Assembly: GCF_002162035.1 (NCBI RefSeq)
Contig: NZ_CP021138.1
Span: forward strand, 558,001 to 622,000
Reading direction: 5' to 3'
Length of the DNA: 64,000 bases
DNA from: Sulfuriferula sp. AH1
Lineage (GTDB): Bacteria; Pseudomonadota; Gammaproteobacteria; Burkholderiales; Sulfuriferulaceae
Part shown: piece by piece, positions 10,755 to 20,146 of the stretch
Layout: every line of letters begins with the position of its first letter
Numbering within the stretch: position 1 is the stretch's first letter
Made by a program: the position numbers and the translations under genes
Notes under the pieces: model-generated
The model's input: only the letters and a program-made list of their open reading frames with translations
Told to the model about the DNA's origin: nothing
Database searches by the model: none

Positions 10755-12200
10755 ATGAACTTTGCGTTTACTGATTTGATGCCTCTGCTCCCGGAACTAT
10801 TTTTATTGGCGGCGGTTTCTTTCATTCTGATACTGGATCTATTTCTCGGTGATGAACGGCGATATGTAACCTACATTCTCAGCCTGGCAGCATTGCTGGG
10901 CTGTGGCTGGATAACGTTTTCCACTGCAACTGGCGTGACTGCTTACGCAATGCACGGCATGTTCGTTGATGATCTGCTGGCAGACACACTGAAATTGATG
11001 CTGTATTTTACTGTGGCTGTGACACTGGTTTATTCGCGGGAATATATTCGTGAGCGCGGCATGTATCAAGGCGAGTTTTTCGTGCTGGTGCTGTTCGCGA
11101 CACTCGGCATGATGGTGATGATTTCGGCCAGTCATTTGCTGACGCTGTATATGGGCCTTGAATTGCTGAGCCTGTCCCTATACGCGCTGGTGGCACTGCA
11201 GCGCGACTCCGGTGTCGCAACCGAAGCCGCTATGAAATATTTCGTACTGGGTGCGCTGGCTTCCGGCATGCTGCTGTACGGCATGTCCATGCTGTACGGT
11301 GCAACGGGCAGTCTGGAAATCGCACGGATTGCCACAGTGCTGCAATCGGATGCCGGCAACAACACGGTGCTGGTATTCGGTCTGGTGTTCATTGTAGCCG
11401 GTTTGGCGTTCAAGCTGGGTGTCGCACCGTTCCATATGTGGCTGCCTGATGTCTACCACGGTGCACCGACTGCGGTGACCCTGTTTATTGGTACCGCTTC
11501 CAAAATCGCTGCGTTTGCATTCATTCTGCGCATATTGGCGCAAGGGTTGCAAAGCATGTCGCCGGACTGGCAGCAAATGATGGTGATCATGGCGGTATTG
11601 TCGATGGCTGTCGGCAATATCACAGCAATTGCGCAGACCAACTTCAAGCGCATGCTGGCATACTCAACTATTTCTCACATGGGCTTCCTGCTGCTCGGTT
11701 TGCTGTCTGCCGATATCAATGGCTACAGTTCGGCGATGTTTTACATGCTGACGTATGTATTGATGGGTCTAGGCTCTTTCGGCATGATCATGCTGTTGTC
11801 ACGTCAAGGTTTCGAGGCGGATTCACTGGAGGATTTGAAAGGCTTGAACCAGCGCAATCCATGGTATGCTTTTGTGATGTTGCTGATCATGTTCTCCTTG
11901 GCAGGCATACCGCCGACGATAGGGTTTTATGCCAAACTGGCAGTGCTGCAGGCCGTTATTAACGCAGGCTATACCTGGTTGGCCGTCGTGGCAGTGATGT
12001 TCTCGCTGATCGGTGCGTTCTACTATCTGCGTGTAGTACGCTTGATGTATTTCGACAAGCCGATTGATGCGCATCCTATTAAGCCGCATGCTGACGTAAG
12101 CGTGTTAATGAGCGCGAACGGTCTGGGCGTGCTGGCATTGGGTATATTGCCCCAACCATTGATGGCCTTGTGTGCCTACGTAATACAACAATCGCTATGA
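10755..12200 (+). CDS. nuoN: NADH-quinone oxidoreductase subunit N (antiporter-like)
   Basis: This is the third antiporter-like subunit of complex I, 481 residues with about fourteen transmembrane helices. Visible signatures are [18 protein letters not shown] and [19 protein letters not shown]. It ends in the ATGA overlap (12197-12200) with the DUF2818 gene, so the two are probably translationally coupled. It is the last canonical nuo gene of the operon. Confidence 0.98.
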   Translation: MNFAFTDLMPLLPELFLLAAVSFILILDLFLGDERRYVTYILSLAALLGCGWITFSTATGVTAYAMHGMFVDDLLADTLKLMLYFTVAVTLVYSREYIRERGMYQGEFFVLVLFATLGMMVMISASHLLTLYMGLELLSLSLYALVALQRDSGVATEAAMKYFVLGALASGMLLYGMSMLYGATGSLEIARIATVLQSDAGNNTVLVFGLVFIVAGLAFKLGVAPFHMWLPDVYHGAPTAVTLFIGTASKIAAFAFILRILAQGLQSMSPDWQQMMVIMAVLSMAVGNITAIAQTNFKRMLAYSTISHMGFLLLGLLSADINGYSSAMFYMLTYVLMGLGSFGMIMLLSRQGFEADSLEDLKGLNQRNPWYAFVMLLIMFSLAGIPPTIGFYAKLAVLQAVINAGYTWLAVVAVMFSLIGAFYYLRVVRLMYFDKPIDAHPIKPHADVSVLMSANGLGVLALGILPQPLMALCAYVIQQSL

Positions 12201-12490
12201 ATACAGCCGTTACCGCTTTGTTGTTACTGGCGTTAGTCGCCGCCAATTTGCCGTTCTTCAGCGAACGAATAGCATTCGCCATCGCTCCCAAGTCCGGGCA
12301 CAAAGCTTTTGCCTGGCGGGTACTGGAGCTGGTGGTGCTGTATTTCGCGGTGGGTTTTGTGGCGCGTCTGCTGGAACAAAAGACGGGAGCGCCACAACAA
12401 CAGCACTGGGAGTTTTATGCGGTAACAGCAAGCATGTTTATCGTGCTCGCATTTCCAGGTTTCGTGTACCGCTTCTTGTGGCGGCGTTAA
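12197..12490 (+). CDS. DUF2818 family membrane protein
   Basis: This small 97-residue membrane protein has three predicted hydrophobic helices (residues about 3-20, 37-55 and 72-92). The start at 12197 overlaps the nuoN stop by four bases and gives [20 protein letters not shown]; the longer open frame from 12170 lies inside nuoN. DUF2818 proteins are known to sit directly after nuoN in many betaproteobacteria. A role in complex I assembly or stability is a guess from position only. Confidence 0.9.
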   Translation: MNTAVTALLLLALVAANLPFFSERIAFAIAPKSGHKAFAWRVLELVVLYFAVGFVARLLEQKTGAPQQQHWEFYAVTASMFIVLAFPGFVYRFLWRR

Positions 12491-12513
12491 ATTGTTACTT
12501 CAGTATCAGGGAA

Positions 12514-12549
12514 ATACGGTCGGCATAGCACTTACCGTATTTTCTTCTT
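12514..12549 (+). terminator. Probable terminator of the nuo operon
   Basis: A 7-bp stem, ATACGGT (12514-12520) and ACCGTAT (12534-12540), encloses a 13-nt loop and is followed by TTTTCTTCTT. It lies between the end of the nuo/DUF2818 operon and the convergent DUF1841 gene, whose last bases overlap the right arm. This is consistent with termination of the + strand transcript; the T-run is imperfect. Confidence 0.5.
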
Positions 12550-12963
12550 CAGGCAGGCAAAATAAATCGCCGGATCAAACGCGGTTTGCTGCCGTTGCGC
12601 CTGCCAAATCATTTCCGCCAGACAGTCCATGATCTCATGCTGTGCAGTCATTGCATCCTGATGCTTGTGCAGCAGCGCCTGGTAGTGCTTGCGGATACCT
12701 GCAGGCTGGTCGATTGAGAGCTGTTCCTGTATGGCCAGATGCATGGACAAATGCAGGAACGGATTGGTTTCCCCCAGCTCCGGTGAGTATTCGCGAGACT
12801 CAAAGCGTTCAGGCTGGCTCAGTAATGCGTGATATTCAGGGTGGGCGAGCATGATGTCGATGGCGATCAGTTCGGCGCCGACCAAGGGCAGCTTTTGCTG
12901 ATGCTTGTGCCAGGTCTCGAAATAAAACTGTCTTGCATCTTCGCGGCTAGGATTAAACATCAT
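12532..12963 (-). CDS. DUF1841 family protein
   Basis: This is a soluble protein of about 143 residues that I recognise as DUF1841, a proteobacterial family of unknown function. Visible family features are FNPSREDARQFYFETW at the start and NPFLHLSMHLAIQEQ with its cluster of histidines in the middle. Two adjacent ATG codons (12963 and 12960) overlap the end of the upstream FIST gene. The longer frame up to 13041 lies inside that gene and is unlikely. Probably co-transcribed with the FIST-domain gene and nth. Confidence 0.88.
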   Translation of the reverse strand: MMFNPSREDARQFYFETWHKHQQKLPLVGAELIAIDIMLAHPEYHALLSQPERFESREYSPELGETNPFLHLSMHLAIQEQLSIDQPAGIRKHYQALLHKHQDAMTAQHEIMDCLAEMIWQAQRQQTAFDPAIYFACLKKKIR

Positions 12964-14041
12964 AATGAAACAGTCCAAAAACGGTTGAATATTCCAGCAA
13001 CTGATTGGCGTTATTAAGCCAGCCAATTTCCCCGTTGCCATAGAAGCCTATCATCGGCATGTCCGGATAAAGACGGGTGATTACTTGCAGATCCTTGTCT
13101 TCGCCACCATAGAAACTGGGGCCGCGGCCGGATGAACTGGCAACGATGGCAAAATCAGGGCGATGCCCCAGTATTTGTTCGGTACGATCCAGCGTGACGC
13201 GCATGCTGCGCTCCGCAGCAAGCGGTTGGCGTAACGCCCAAAACATCATACTGCCCTCGGCCAGGCGTGAAGCCAGGGTAACCGAACGGTCGTCAGGATT
13301 GGTGGCAATAACCGGAATCAGCCGGTAACGGCCCTCTGCCAGCGCCGTGTCGGGATCGCCGAAAACCTCGGCTGCCATGATCAGATGTAATGGAATGTGA
13401 TCGAGCTCCCTGACTTCGAGCGGCAGTTCACGTGCCAGCAAATTCAATGCTGCCTGCCGTCCCAGACTGATTACGTCGAACCCGTTACTGGCGGTGACTA
13501 CGGTCGGTGCTGTCAATGCTCGTATGCCATGGGAAACGCCGATCTCGCCACTGGCACCCTGAATGTAAAGTTCACAGCGGTTATTCGGATTGATTTTACC
13601 GTTGTTCCAGACTTTGAACAGGCCGTGTCCGGTCGCATTGCCAGCGACGCCGCCAAAACGCCGGCCAGGCGCGTTGATCCAGCCGCGGTTAATCGCATTA
13701 GGTGCGGTCAGGGCCAATACCAGATCGTCTAATTCGGGAGAGTGTGCCGTGGTCAGGCTCAGGTCGCCGCTGAATATCATGGCCGCTGCCGCGGGGGTAT
13801 CCAGCACCCAATCCTGTTCGGTAAAGATGCCGGCTGCACTGCAGCCGACTATTTGTATGCACTGGCTCTGCCGAGACGCAGCGAGCAAGGCAGGTTGCGG
13901 ATCGCGCGCGAAGGCATCGCTCAGGAACAGCAATACGCTATTCGCGTGGGTGACCGCCAAGCGGGACATGGCTTGGGCGACCGCTCTGGCGGCGATGTCA
14001 GGGTCGGCAGTTGTGCCTGTGGCAAGACCGGTGGCTATCAT
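12953..14041 (-). CDS. FIST N-terminal/FIST C-terminal domain protein
   Basis: This 362-residue protein has an N-terminal FIST domain (roughly residues 1-200, including IQIVGCSAAGIFTEQD) and a C-terminal FIST_C domain (about 215-350, ending GFYGNGEIGW). FIST domains are sensory input modules proposed to bind small ligands. No output domain is visible, so it probably acts through a partner. Its start ATG at 14041 overlaps the end of nth by four bases, and its end overlaps the DUF1841 gene. Confidence 0.88.
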   Translation of the reverse strand: MIATGLATGTTADPDIAARAVAQAMSRLAVTHANSVLLFLSDAFARDPQPALLAASRQSQCIQIVGCSAAGIFTEQDWVLDTPAAAAMIFSGDLSLTTAHSPELDDLVLALTAPNAINRGWINAPGRRFGGVAGNATGHGLFKVWNNGKINPNNRCELYIQGASGEIGVSHGIRALTAPTVVTASNGFDVISLGRQAALNLLARELPLEVRELDHIPLHLIMAAEVFGDPDTALAEGRYRLIPVIATNPDDRSVTLASRLAEGSMMFWALRQPLAAERSMRVTLDRTEQILGHRPDFAIVASSSGRGPSFYGGEDKDLQVITRLYPDMPMIGFYGNGEIGWLNNANQLLEYSTVFGLFHYDV

Positions 14042-14679
14042 CGGTTATTGACGGTTTTATCGGGGTATTTGCACAGATCGGTAATAATGCATTGCGGGCA
14101 CTCGGGTTTGCGTGCCTTGCAGGTATAACGTCCGTGCAAGATTAGCCAATGATGCGCGTGGAGTAAATATTCTTTCGGGATGGCTTTCATCAATTTGCGT
14201 TCGACTTCCAGTACCGTTTTGCCGGGGGCGAGGCCAATGCGATTGGATACGCGGAAAATATGCGTGTCAACAGCCATCACGGCTTCACCAAATGCGGTAT
14301 TGAGAATGACGTTCGCGGTCTTGCGGCCGACGCCGGGAAGGGCTTCTAGTGCGGTTCGGTCGCGCGGAACTACGCTGTTGTGCTGCTCGATCAGCAGGCG
14401 GCAAGTCGCAATCAAATGTCGTGCTTTGCTTTTGTATAAGCCTATGCGCTGAATGTACTCGGCCAGTTTTTCTTCTCCAAGAGCCAGTATCGATTCGGGA
14501 GTATTGGCAGTTCGGAACAAGACGTGGGTGGCGAGATTGACGCTTTTGTCGGTGGCTTGAGCGGACAATAGCACCGCTACCAGTAATTCAAATGTGCTGG
14601 AATATTCGAGTTCGGTAGCGGGGTGAGGATTGATCGCCGCGAATCTGGCAAAGATCTCGCGGCGCTGGGAAGCATTCAA
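14038..14679 (-). CDS. nth: Endonuclease III (DNA glycosylase/AP lyase)
   Basis: This is a base-excision repair enzyme that removes oxidised pyrimidines and cleaves abasic sites. It has 213 residues from a TTG start at 14679, directly after the upstream stop codon, giving MNASQRREIFARF as in homologues. The helix-hairpin-helix LEALPGVGRKTANVILN carries the catalytic Lys, and AVDTHIFRVSNR carries the catalytic Asp. The C-terminal [4Fe-4S] pattern C-x6-C-x2-C-x5-C is intact (CKARKPECPQCIITDLC). The open frame extends to 14847 inside the neighbouring gene, but that part has no similarity to Nth. Confidence 0.95.
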   Translation of the reverse strand: MNASQRREIFARFAAINPHPATELEYSSTFELLVAVLLSAQATDKSVNLATHVLFRTANTPESILALGEEKLAEYIQRIGLYKSKARHLIATCRLLIEQHNSVVPRDRTALEALPGVGRKTANVILNTAFGEAVMAVDTHIFRVSNRIGLAPGKTVLEVERKLMKAIPKEYLLHAHHWLILHGRYTCKARKPECPQCIITDLCKYPDKTVNNR

Positions 14680-14680
14680 A

Positions 14681-15097
14681 TTAGAAATGACGGAACCAGC
14701 CGATTTCAGGTTGAGGTGCGCGCGGACTCTGTTTGGCCTCTTCTTCCAGGTGATGCAGGAAATTGTGATGGTCTTCATCCAGTTTGTGCATTTCTTCTTC
14801 GGACATTTTGCCGAAGATGGAGCCTTTGATAAAGCCGCCCAGATCAACCAGACTGGTAGTCCATGTGCCTTGACGCAGATGGAAGTCCACGTGCGAATGC
14901 TGGCCGTAAGGATAATGATTGAACTCCTGGCCTTTCACGGCTTTCAGATCGGGATCGTTCATGACAAAATTCTTCGCCCAGTCGTACCACCATTTATAAT
15001 ATTTTTCCTGCATGGCGGGATTCAGGTTGTAACGCTCATAAAAACCGAATACGCTGACGCGGTTGGTATTGCCGCTGAAAGGGAAGTGTCCTGACAT
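14681..15097 (-). CDS. Conserved hypothetical protein, aromatic- and His-rich
   Basis: This is a soluble protein of about 138 residues that I do not recognise. It is rich in Tyr, Trp and His (YYKWWYDWAKNF, HYPYGQHSHVDFHL) and has an acidic C-terminal helix (SEEEMHKLDEDHH). The ATG at 15097 is preferred because AAGGA lies 8 bases upstream; an ATG at 15106 is also possible. The frame continues upstream to 15214 across msrA and is not coding there. Its stop abuts the TTG start of nth, so the two genes are probably co-transcribed. Confidence 0.75.
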   Translation of the reverse strand: MSGHFPFSGNTNRVSVFGFYERYNLNPAMQEKYYKWWYDWAKNFVMNDPDLKAVKGQEFNHYPYGQHSHVDFHLRQGTWTTSLVDLGGFIKGSIFGKMSEEEMHKLDEDHHNFLHHLEEEAKQSPRAPQPEIGWFRHF

Positions 15098-15180
15098 GCC
15101 TAACATCCTTTTATATGATGATAAAACCGTCATTTTAACCTGTTTTTTTATGTTTGGTATATGCCAGTGAGGTGCTAGCC

Positions 15181-15732
15181 ATGATTGAGTCAAATCAATA
15201 TGTTGCGACAGCAACTTTGGGTGGAGGCTGCTTCTGGTGCCTGGAAGCGGTATATGAACAGATGCAGGGTGTGAAAAGCATCGTGTCCGGTTATATGGGC
15301 GGTACGTGGCCTGATCCGGCTTATGCGGATGTGTGTACCGGGCAAAGCGGACATGCCGAAGTCGTGCGCATTGAGTTTGACACGCGCGTCGTCGATTTTG
15401 CCAGTTTGTTGCGCGTGTTCTTCACGATCCACGATGCCACTACTCTGAATCGTCAGGGCAATGACCACGGCACCCAGTATCGTTCTGTGATTTTTTATCA
15501 TGATGCGCAACAGTATGCCATCGCTCAACAGATCATCGCCGAATTTCAGGCGCAATTGCCACGTCCGATCGTGACCGAAGTCACGCCCGCCGATCGTTTT
15601 TATCCAGCGGAAGCGGAGCATCAGCATTATTTTGCCAGACACCCTGCGCAATCCTATTGCCAGTATGTCGTTGCTCCCAAGGTGGCGAAATTCGAACAGC
15701 ATTTCCCGCAATGGGTAGAGCGGCGTGCATAG
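15181..15732 (+). CDS. msrA: Peptide-methionine (S)-S-oxide reductase
   Basis: This 183-residue enzyme repairs methionine-S-sulfoxide in proteins and free methionine. The active-site motif GGGCFWC is visible with the catalytic Cys at residue 17, followed by YMGG and GHAEVVRIEFD. The ATG at 15181 is preceded by GAGG at a suitable distance; the open frame from 15154 adds residues not expected in MsrA. It is transcribed divergently from the 14681-15097 gene. The stop codon lies inside the start of the MFS gene (8-base overlap). Confidence 0.96.
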   Translation: MIESNQYVATATLGGGCFWCLEAVYEQMQGVKSIVSGYMGGTWPDPAYADVCTGQSGHAEVVRIEFDTRVVDFASLLRVFFTIHDATTLNRQGNDHGTQYRSVIFYHDAQQYAIAQQIIAEFQAQLPRPIVTEVTPADRFYPAEAEHQHYFARHPAQSYCQYVVAPKVAKFEQHFPQWVERRA

Positions 15733-16879
15733 TTTGCCGTACTGGCGTTTGTCAGGTTTTTATTTTTTCTATTTTGCTTTCGTCGGCGCGATGTCCCCCT
15801 ACTGGGGGCTGTATCTCAAATCCCTGCAGTTCAACGCATGGCAAATCGGTGTGCTGATGTCATTGTTGCAGGTGATGCGGATATTTGCTCCCAATATCTG
15901 GGGCTGGTTATCCGATCATACCGGACGGCGTGCAGCGATCGTGCAGGTGGCTGCTGCAGGAAGTTTGATCTGCTTCGCCGGCGTATTCTGGGGTCACAGT
16001 TTTGTCTGGCTGTTTGTGGTCATGGCGAGCATGAGCTTTTTCTGGAGCGCTTCATTGCCATTGGTCGAGGCGACCACATTGTCCAGTCTGGGCGAGCATA
16101 TCCATCGTTACGGGCGCATCAGGCTATGGGGTTCGGTAGGATTTATAGTCACGGTACTGGGCCTGGGATACTGGCTGAATTTCCGGCCGGCCAGCGATTT
16201 GCCCTGGGTCGTGTTGGCGCTGATGCTGGGCATAGCCTTGCTGGCACGCTGGATACCGGACGTGAAGAGCACGAGGCCTGCATTGGCTCATGTCGCCATC
16301 TGGCAGGTAGTGCGCCAGCCGGAGGTAATGGCTTTGCTTGCTGCCTGCTTTTTGATGGCTGTCGCGCATGGGCCATATTATGCGTTTTATTCCATCTACC
16401 TGGTCGAACACGGTTATAACAAAAGCATGGTGGGATGGCTGTGGGCGCTGGGCGTTATCTGTGAAATAGCGGTATTTCTTTGGCTGCCGCGCTGGATACC
16501 GAATGTGTCCATGGTCAGGGTGTTGCTGGCCACTTTCGCGATCGCCGTGCTCAGATTCCTGATGATAGCGTGGGGGGTTGAGCATCTGATCTGGATCGTG
16601 ATCGCCCAGACGCTGCATGCGGCGACCTTCGGTGCTTATCATCTGGCGGCTGTGGCATTGATTCATCGCTACTTCCATGGCCGCAATCAGGCGCGCGGGC
16701 AGGGTATTTATAATGGCATGACGTACGGTGCGGGCGGAACGGTGGGCGGCTTGTATGCGGGTGCTATTTGGGATGGCTGGGGCGCAAACTGGGTATTCGC
16801 TATCGCGGCCGGTTGCACGCTGCTGGCATTCGTCCTGGTGTTATGGCAGCGAAAACCGATGGAGGCGACAGCGGACTGA
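15725..16879 (+). CDS. MFS transporter, phenylpropionate permease (HcaT-like) family
   Basis: This 384-residue integral membrane protein has about twelve hydrophobic helices and an MFS loop motif after helix 2 (GWLSDHTGRR). The start region (YWRLSGFYFFYFAFVGAMSP) and the motif RIRLWGSVGFI resemble the MFS_1-like/HcaT branch. That family is named for 3-phenylpropionate uptake, but most members are uncharacterised, so the substrate is unknown. It starts at GTG 15725, overlapping msrA by 8 bases. Confidence 0.85.
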   Translation: MHSLPYWRLSGFYFFYFAFVGAMSPYWGLYLKSLQFNAWQIGVLMSLLQVMRIFAPNIWGWLSDHTGRRAAIVQVAAAGSLICFAGVFWGHSFVWLFVVMASMSFFWSASLPLVEATTLSSLGEHIHRYGRIRLWGSVGFIVTVLGLGYWLNFRPASDLPWVVLALMLGIALLARWIPDVKSTRPALAHVAIWQVVRQPEVMALLAACFLMAVAHGPYYAFYSIYLVEHGYNKSMVGWLWALGVICEIAVFLWLPRWIPNVSMVRVLLATFAIAVLRFLMIAWGVEHLIWIVIAQTLHAATFGAYHLAAVALIHRYFHGRNQARGQGIYNGMTYGAGGTVGGLYAGAIWDGWGANWVFAIAAGCTLLAFVLVLWQRKPMEATAD

Positions 16880-16880
16880 T

Positions 16881-16909
16881 TTATCAATTCGCCCCAGTCT
16901 GTGTATAAT
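16881..16909 (+). promoter_or_regulatory. Candidate sigma-70 promoter for the leuCDB operon
   Basis: A perfect -10 hexamer TATAAT lies at 16904-16909, and TTATCA at 16881-16886 is a four-of-six match to the -35 box with a 17-bp spacer. It is 32 bp upstream of the leuC ATG, so the leader would be short. No transcription attenuator structure is apparent. Confidence 0.6.
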
Positions 16910-16941
16910 TTCCGGTTCGATTATTTAGATTGGTCAGATTC

Positions 16942-18345
16942 ATGAGTGGGCAAACGCTTTACGATAAACTTTGGCAGTCGCACTTGGTGCATACCGAGGC
17001 GGACGGTTCGGCATTGCTGTACATCGACCGCCATCTGGTTCATGAAGTGACCAGTCCGCAAGCCTTCGAGGGGCTGCGCCTGGCCGGACGCAAGCCATGG
17101 CGCACAGATGCGGCGGTGGCTGTTCCCGATCATAACGTGCCGACGACACATCGCGCCGAAGGTATCGTCGATCCGGTTTCGCGTCTGCAGGTAGAAACGC
17201 TGGACCAGAATTGCGCCGAATTTGGCATCGTTGAATTCAAAATGAATGATGTGCGCCAGGGCATTGTGCATGTGATCGGGCCGGAGCAAGGGCTGACGCT
17301 GCCCGGAATGACCGTGGTCTGCGGCGATTCGCATACCAGTACGCATGGCGCATTCGGTGCGCTGGCATTCGGTATCGGTACTTCGGAAGTGGAACACGTG
17401 ATGGCGACGCAGTGCCTGGTGACCAAAAAATCCAAAGCCATGCGCGTAAACGTCGAAGGCGAACTGGGTAAGGGCGTGACCGCCAAGGATGTGGCGCTGG
17501 CCATTATCGGCACCATCGGCACCGCTGGCGGCACCGGGTATGCGATCGAATTTGCCGGTTCGGCCATCCGGGGCTTGTCCATGGAAGGCCGCATGACATT
17601 GTGCAATATGGCGATCGAGGCCGGTGCCCGCGCAGGCATGGTGGCAGTGGATGAAAAAACCATCGCCTACGTCAAGGGACGTCCGTCTGCGCCGACCGGC
17701 GAAATGTGGGATCAGGCGGTCGCCTGGTGGCGCACACTGGTGTCGGATGACGATGCGGTTTTCGATCGCGAGGTGAATCTGAATGCCGCAGAAATCCTGC
17801 CGCAGGTGACATGGGGTACCTCGCCTGAAATGGTGGTGGCGGTAACCGGGCGCGTGCCGAACCCCGCAGATGCCCCCAATGAAGTCAAGCGCCACGACTG
17901 GGAGCGAGCGCTCGCTTACATGGGCTTGACTGCCAATACGCCGATTGCGCAGATCGCTGTTGACAAGGTGTTTATCGGTTCGTGTACCAATTCGCGGATT
18001 GAAGATTTGCGGGAAGCTGCGGCAGTGATCAAAGGCCGCAAAAAGGCAGCCAATGTCAAATTGGCGATGGTGGTGCCGGGCTCGGGTTTGGTAAAACAGC
18101 AGGCGGAACAGGAAGGGCTGGATCAGATATTTCTTGCTGCCGGGTTTGAATGGCGCGATCCGGGCTGCTCGATGTGCCTGGCGATGAATGCCGATCGGCT
18201 GGAGCCGGGTGAGCGTTGCGCCTCGACCTCCAATCGCAATTTTGAAGGGCGTCAGGGGCAGGGCGGACGTACTCATCTGGTGAGCCCGACGATGGCTGCT
18301 GCCGCTGCGTTGGCAGGGCATTTCGTCGATGTGCGGGAATTTTGA
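16942..18345 (+). CDS. leuC: 3-isopropylmalate dehydratase, large subunit
   Basis: This is the aconitase-family large subunit that, with LeuD, isomerises 2-isopropylmalate to 3-isopropylmalate in leucine synthesis. It has 467 residues. The [4Fe-4S] ligands are visible in GSCTNSRI and in GCSMCLAMN. Substrate-region motifs [14 protein letters not shown] and [10 protein letters not shown] are intact. The ATG at 16942 gives [11 protein letters not shown], the usual start. It lies just downstream of a good promoter and 11 bases before a tiny leader-like ORF preceding leuD. Confidence 0.98.
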   Translation: MSGQTLYDKLWQSHLVHTEADGSALLYIDRHLVHEVTSPQAFEGLRLAGRKPWRTDAAVAVPDHNVPTTHRAEGIVDPVSRLQVETLDQNCAEFGIVEFKMNDVRQGIVHVIGPEQGLTLPGMTVVCGDSHTSTHGAFGALAFGIGTSEVEHVMATQCLVTKKSKAMRVNVEGELGKGVTAKDVALAIIGTIGTAGGTGYAIEFAGSAIRGLSMEGRMTLCNMAIEAGARAGMVAVDEKTIAYVKGRPSAPTGEMWDQAVAWWRTLVSDDDAVFDREVNLNAAEILPQVTWGTSPEMVVAVTGRVPNPADAPNEVKRHDWERALAYMGLTANTPIAQIAVDKVFIGSCTNSRIEDLREAAAVIKGRKKAANVKLAMVVPGSGLVKQQAEQEGLDQIFLAAGFEWRDPGCSMCLAMNADRLEPGERCASTSNRNFEGRQGQGGRTHLVSPTMAAAAALAGHFVDVREF

Positions 18346-18356
18346 AAGGAACTGAC

Positions 18357-18413
18357 ATGCGTACATTGATGATTACTGTACCTGCGTTGGTAATATGGAA
18401 AAAGGCAAGCTGA
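18357..18413 (+). CDS. 18-codon ORF coupled to leuD
   Basis: The short frame from ATG 18357 to TGA 18411-18413 encodes [18 protein letters not shown]. It has a good ribosome binding site (AAAGGA at 18345-18350), and its stop overlaps the leuD ATG as TGATG. In many betaproteobacteria a small entericidin-like lipoprotein gene lies between leuC and leuD. The first dozen residues resemble the start of such a signal peptide, but no lipobox Cys follows. It may be an eroded remnant or a translational coupler; no function can be assigned. Confidence 0.4.
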   Translation: MRTLMITVPALVIWKKAS

Positions 18414-19051
18414 TGCGAGCATTTACACTTTTAGATGGATTGGTCGTGCCGCTGGATCGGGCGAACGTCGATACCGATGCGATCATTCCCAAGCAGTTCT
18501 TGAAATCCATCAAACGCAGCGGATTCGGCCCGAATCTGTTCGACGAATGGCGTTATCTGGATCACGGCGAACCGGGGCAGGATTGCAGCAATCGGCCGCT
18601 CAACCCCGATTTCGTACTGAATCAGCCGCGTTATCAAAACGCGCAAGTGCTGCTGGCACGGGAGAATTTCGGCTGCGGTTCGAGTCGCGAACACGCCCCC
18701 TGGGCTCTGGAAGATTACGGTCTGCGGGCGATTATTGCGCCGAGCTTCGCCGATATTTTTTATAACAACTGCTTCAAGAACGGATTGCTGCCTATCGTGC
18801 TGGATGCCGCTGCAGTCGATCAGCTGTTCAAGGAAACGGCGGCAGCGGAAGGTTATCGTCTGCATATCGACTTGCCCGAGCAAACCGTGACTACGCCTGC
18901 CGGCACGACCTTTAAGTTCGAGGTCGATGCACACCGCAAATATTGCCTGCTGAATGGGCTGGACGATATTGGCTTGACCTTGCAGCACGTCAATGAGATT
19001 CGTGCTTATGAAGCGCAGCGCAGAAAATCTGCCCCCTGGTTATTTACCTAA
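18413..19051 (+). CDS. leuD: 3-isopropylmalate dehydratase, small subunit
   Basis: This is the swivel-domain partner of LeuC, 212 residues from ATG 18413. Family motifs [14 protein letters not shown] and [16 protein letters not shown] are present. An ATG at 18395 would add six residues. I prefer 18413 because AAAAGG sits seven bases upstream and the protein then starts [17 protein letters not shown], like relatives. Its start overlaps the stop of an 18-codon ORF, suggesting coupled translation. Confidence 0.96.
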   Translation: MRAFTLLDGLVVPLDRANVDTDAIIPKQFLKSIKRSGFGPNLFDEWRYLDHGEPGQDCSNRPLNPDFVLNQPRYQNAQVLLARENFGCGSSREHAPWALEDYGLRAIIAPSFADIFYNNCFKNGLLPIVLDAAAVDQLFKETAAAEGYRLHIDLPEQTVTTPAGTTFKFEVDAHRKYCLLNGLDDIGLTLQHVNEIRAYEAQRRKSAPWLFT

Positions 19052-19066
19052 AATTGAAAGATTGAG

Positions 19067-20131
19067 ATGAAGATAGCTGTTTTACCCGGTGACGGGATAG
19101 GTCCGGAAGTGACTGAGCAGGCCGTGAAAGTGCTGCGCGCCCTCAATAGCGACGGCATGAAGATAGAGATGGAACACGCCGCAATCGGCGGTGCAGGCTA
19201 CGATGCTGCCGGTGATCCGCTGCCGGAAGCCACATTGAAATTGGCTCGCGCCGCAGATGCTATTCTGCTGGGCGCGGTAGGTGGCTATCAATACGACAGT
19301 TTGCCGCGTCCGATGCGACCAGAGCAAGGTTTGCTGCGCATCCGCAAGGAGCTGAATCTGTTTGCCAATTTGCGTCCGGCTACGCTGTATCCCGAGCTGG
19401 CAGATGCGTCGACGCTGAAGCCGGAAGTGGTATCGGGGCTGGATCTGATGATCGTGCGCGAATTGACCGGGGACCTTTATTTCGGCCAGCCGCGCGGTAT
19501 CCATGTCAATGCGGACGGTGAGCGCGAAGGTTATAACACCATGCGCTATGCCGAATCCGAAGTGCGCCGTGTGGCGCATATCGGTTTCCAGATCGCAATG
19601 AAACGCGGCAGGAAATTGTGCTCGGTGGAGAAAGCCAATGTGCTGGAAACCAGCGAGCTGTGGCGCGAAGTCGTCATCGAGACCGCCAAACAATATCCGG
19701 AAGTGGCGTTATCGCACATGTACGTGGATAACGCAGCGATGCAGCTGGTGCGTAATCCCAAGCAATTCGATGTGATCCTGACAGGTAATATCTTCGGCGA
19801 TATTCTGTCGGATGAGGCGTCCATGCTCACAGGCTCCATCGGCATGCTGGGTTCGGCGTCAATGGATGAGAACCGTAAAGGTATGTACGAACCGATTCAT
19901 GGTTCTGCGCCGGACATCGCAGGCAAAGACATCGCTAATCCGCTGGCGACCATTTTGTCCGCAGCGATGATGATGCGCTATACCTTCGGCCACGATGCCG
20001 TAGCCGATCGTATCGAAAATGCGGTGAAAAAGGTCATTGCACAGGGCTTGCGCACTGCGGATATCTATACGCCGGGCACGACCAAGGTCGGTTGCGCTGC
20101 AATGGGCGATGCCGTCGTTGCAGCGCTATAA
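19067..20131 (+). CDS. leuB: 3-isopropylmalate dehydrogenase
   Basis: This 354-residue NAD-dependent oxidative decarboxylase catalyses the third step of leucine synthesis. The N-terminal [10 protein letters not shown], the catalytic-region [14 protein letters not shown], the Asp cluster in [15 protein letters not shown], and the nucleotide region [17 protein letters not shown] are all visible. It follows leuD after 15 bases and precedes asd after 15 bases. Confidence 0.98.
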   Translation: MKIAVLPGDGIGPEVTEQAVKVLRALNSDGMKIEMEHAAIGGAGYDAAGDPLPEATLKLARAADAILLGAVGGYQYDSLPRPMRPEQGLLRIRKELNLFANLRPATLYPELADASTLKPEVVSGLDLMIVRELTGDLYFGQPRGIHVNADGEREGYNTMRYAESEVRRVAHIGFQIAMKRGRKLCSVEKANVLETSELWREVVIETAKQYPEVALSHMYVDNAAMQLVRNPKQFDVILTGNIFGDILSDEASMLTGSIGMLGSASMDENRKGMYEPIHGSAPDIAGKDIANPLATILSAAMMMRYTFGHDAVADRIENAVKKVIAQGLRTADIYTPGTTKVGCAAMGDAVVAAL

Positions 20132-20146
20132 AAAGGGTAGGAAATT

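Noticed and set aside
16921-18366. Minus-strand frame of 481 codons opposite leuC
   Set aside because: As long as leuC only because of codon bias on the other strand; the leuC frame has all family motifs.
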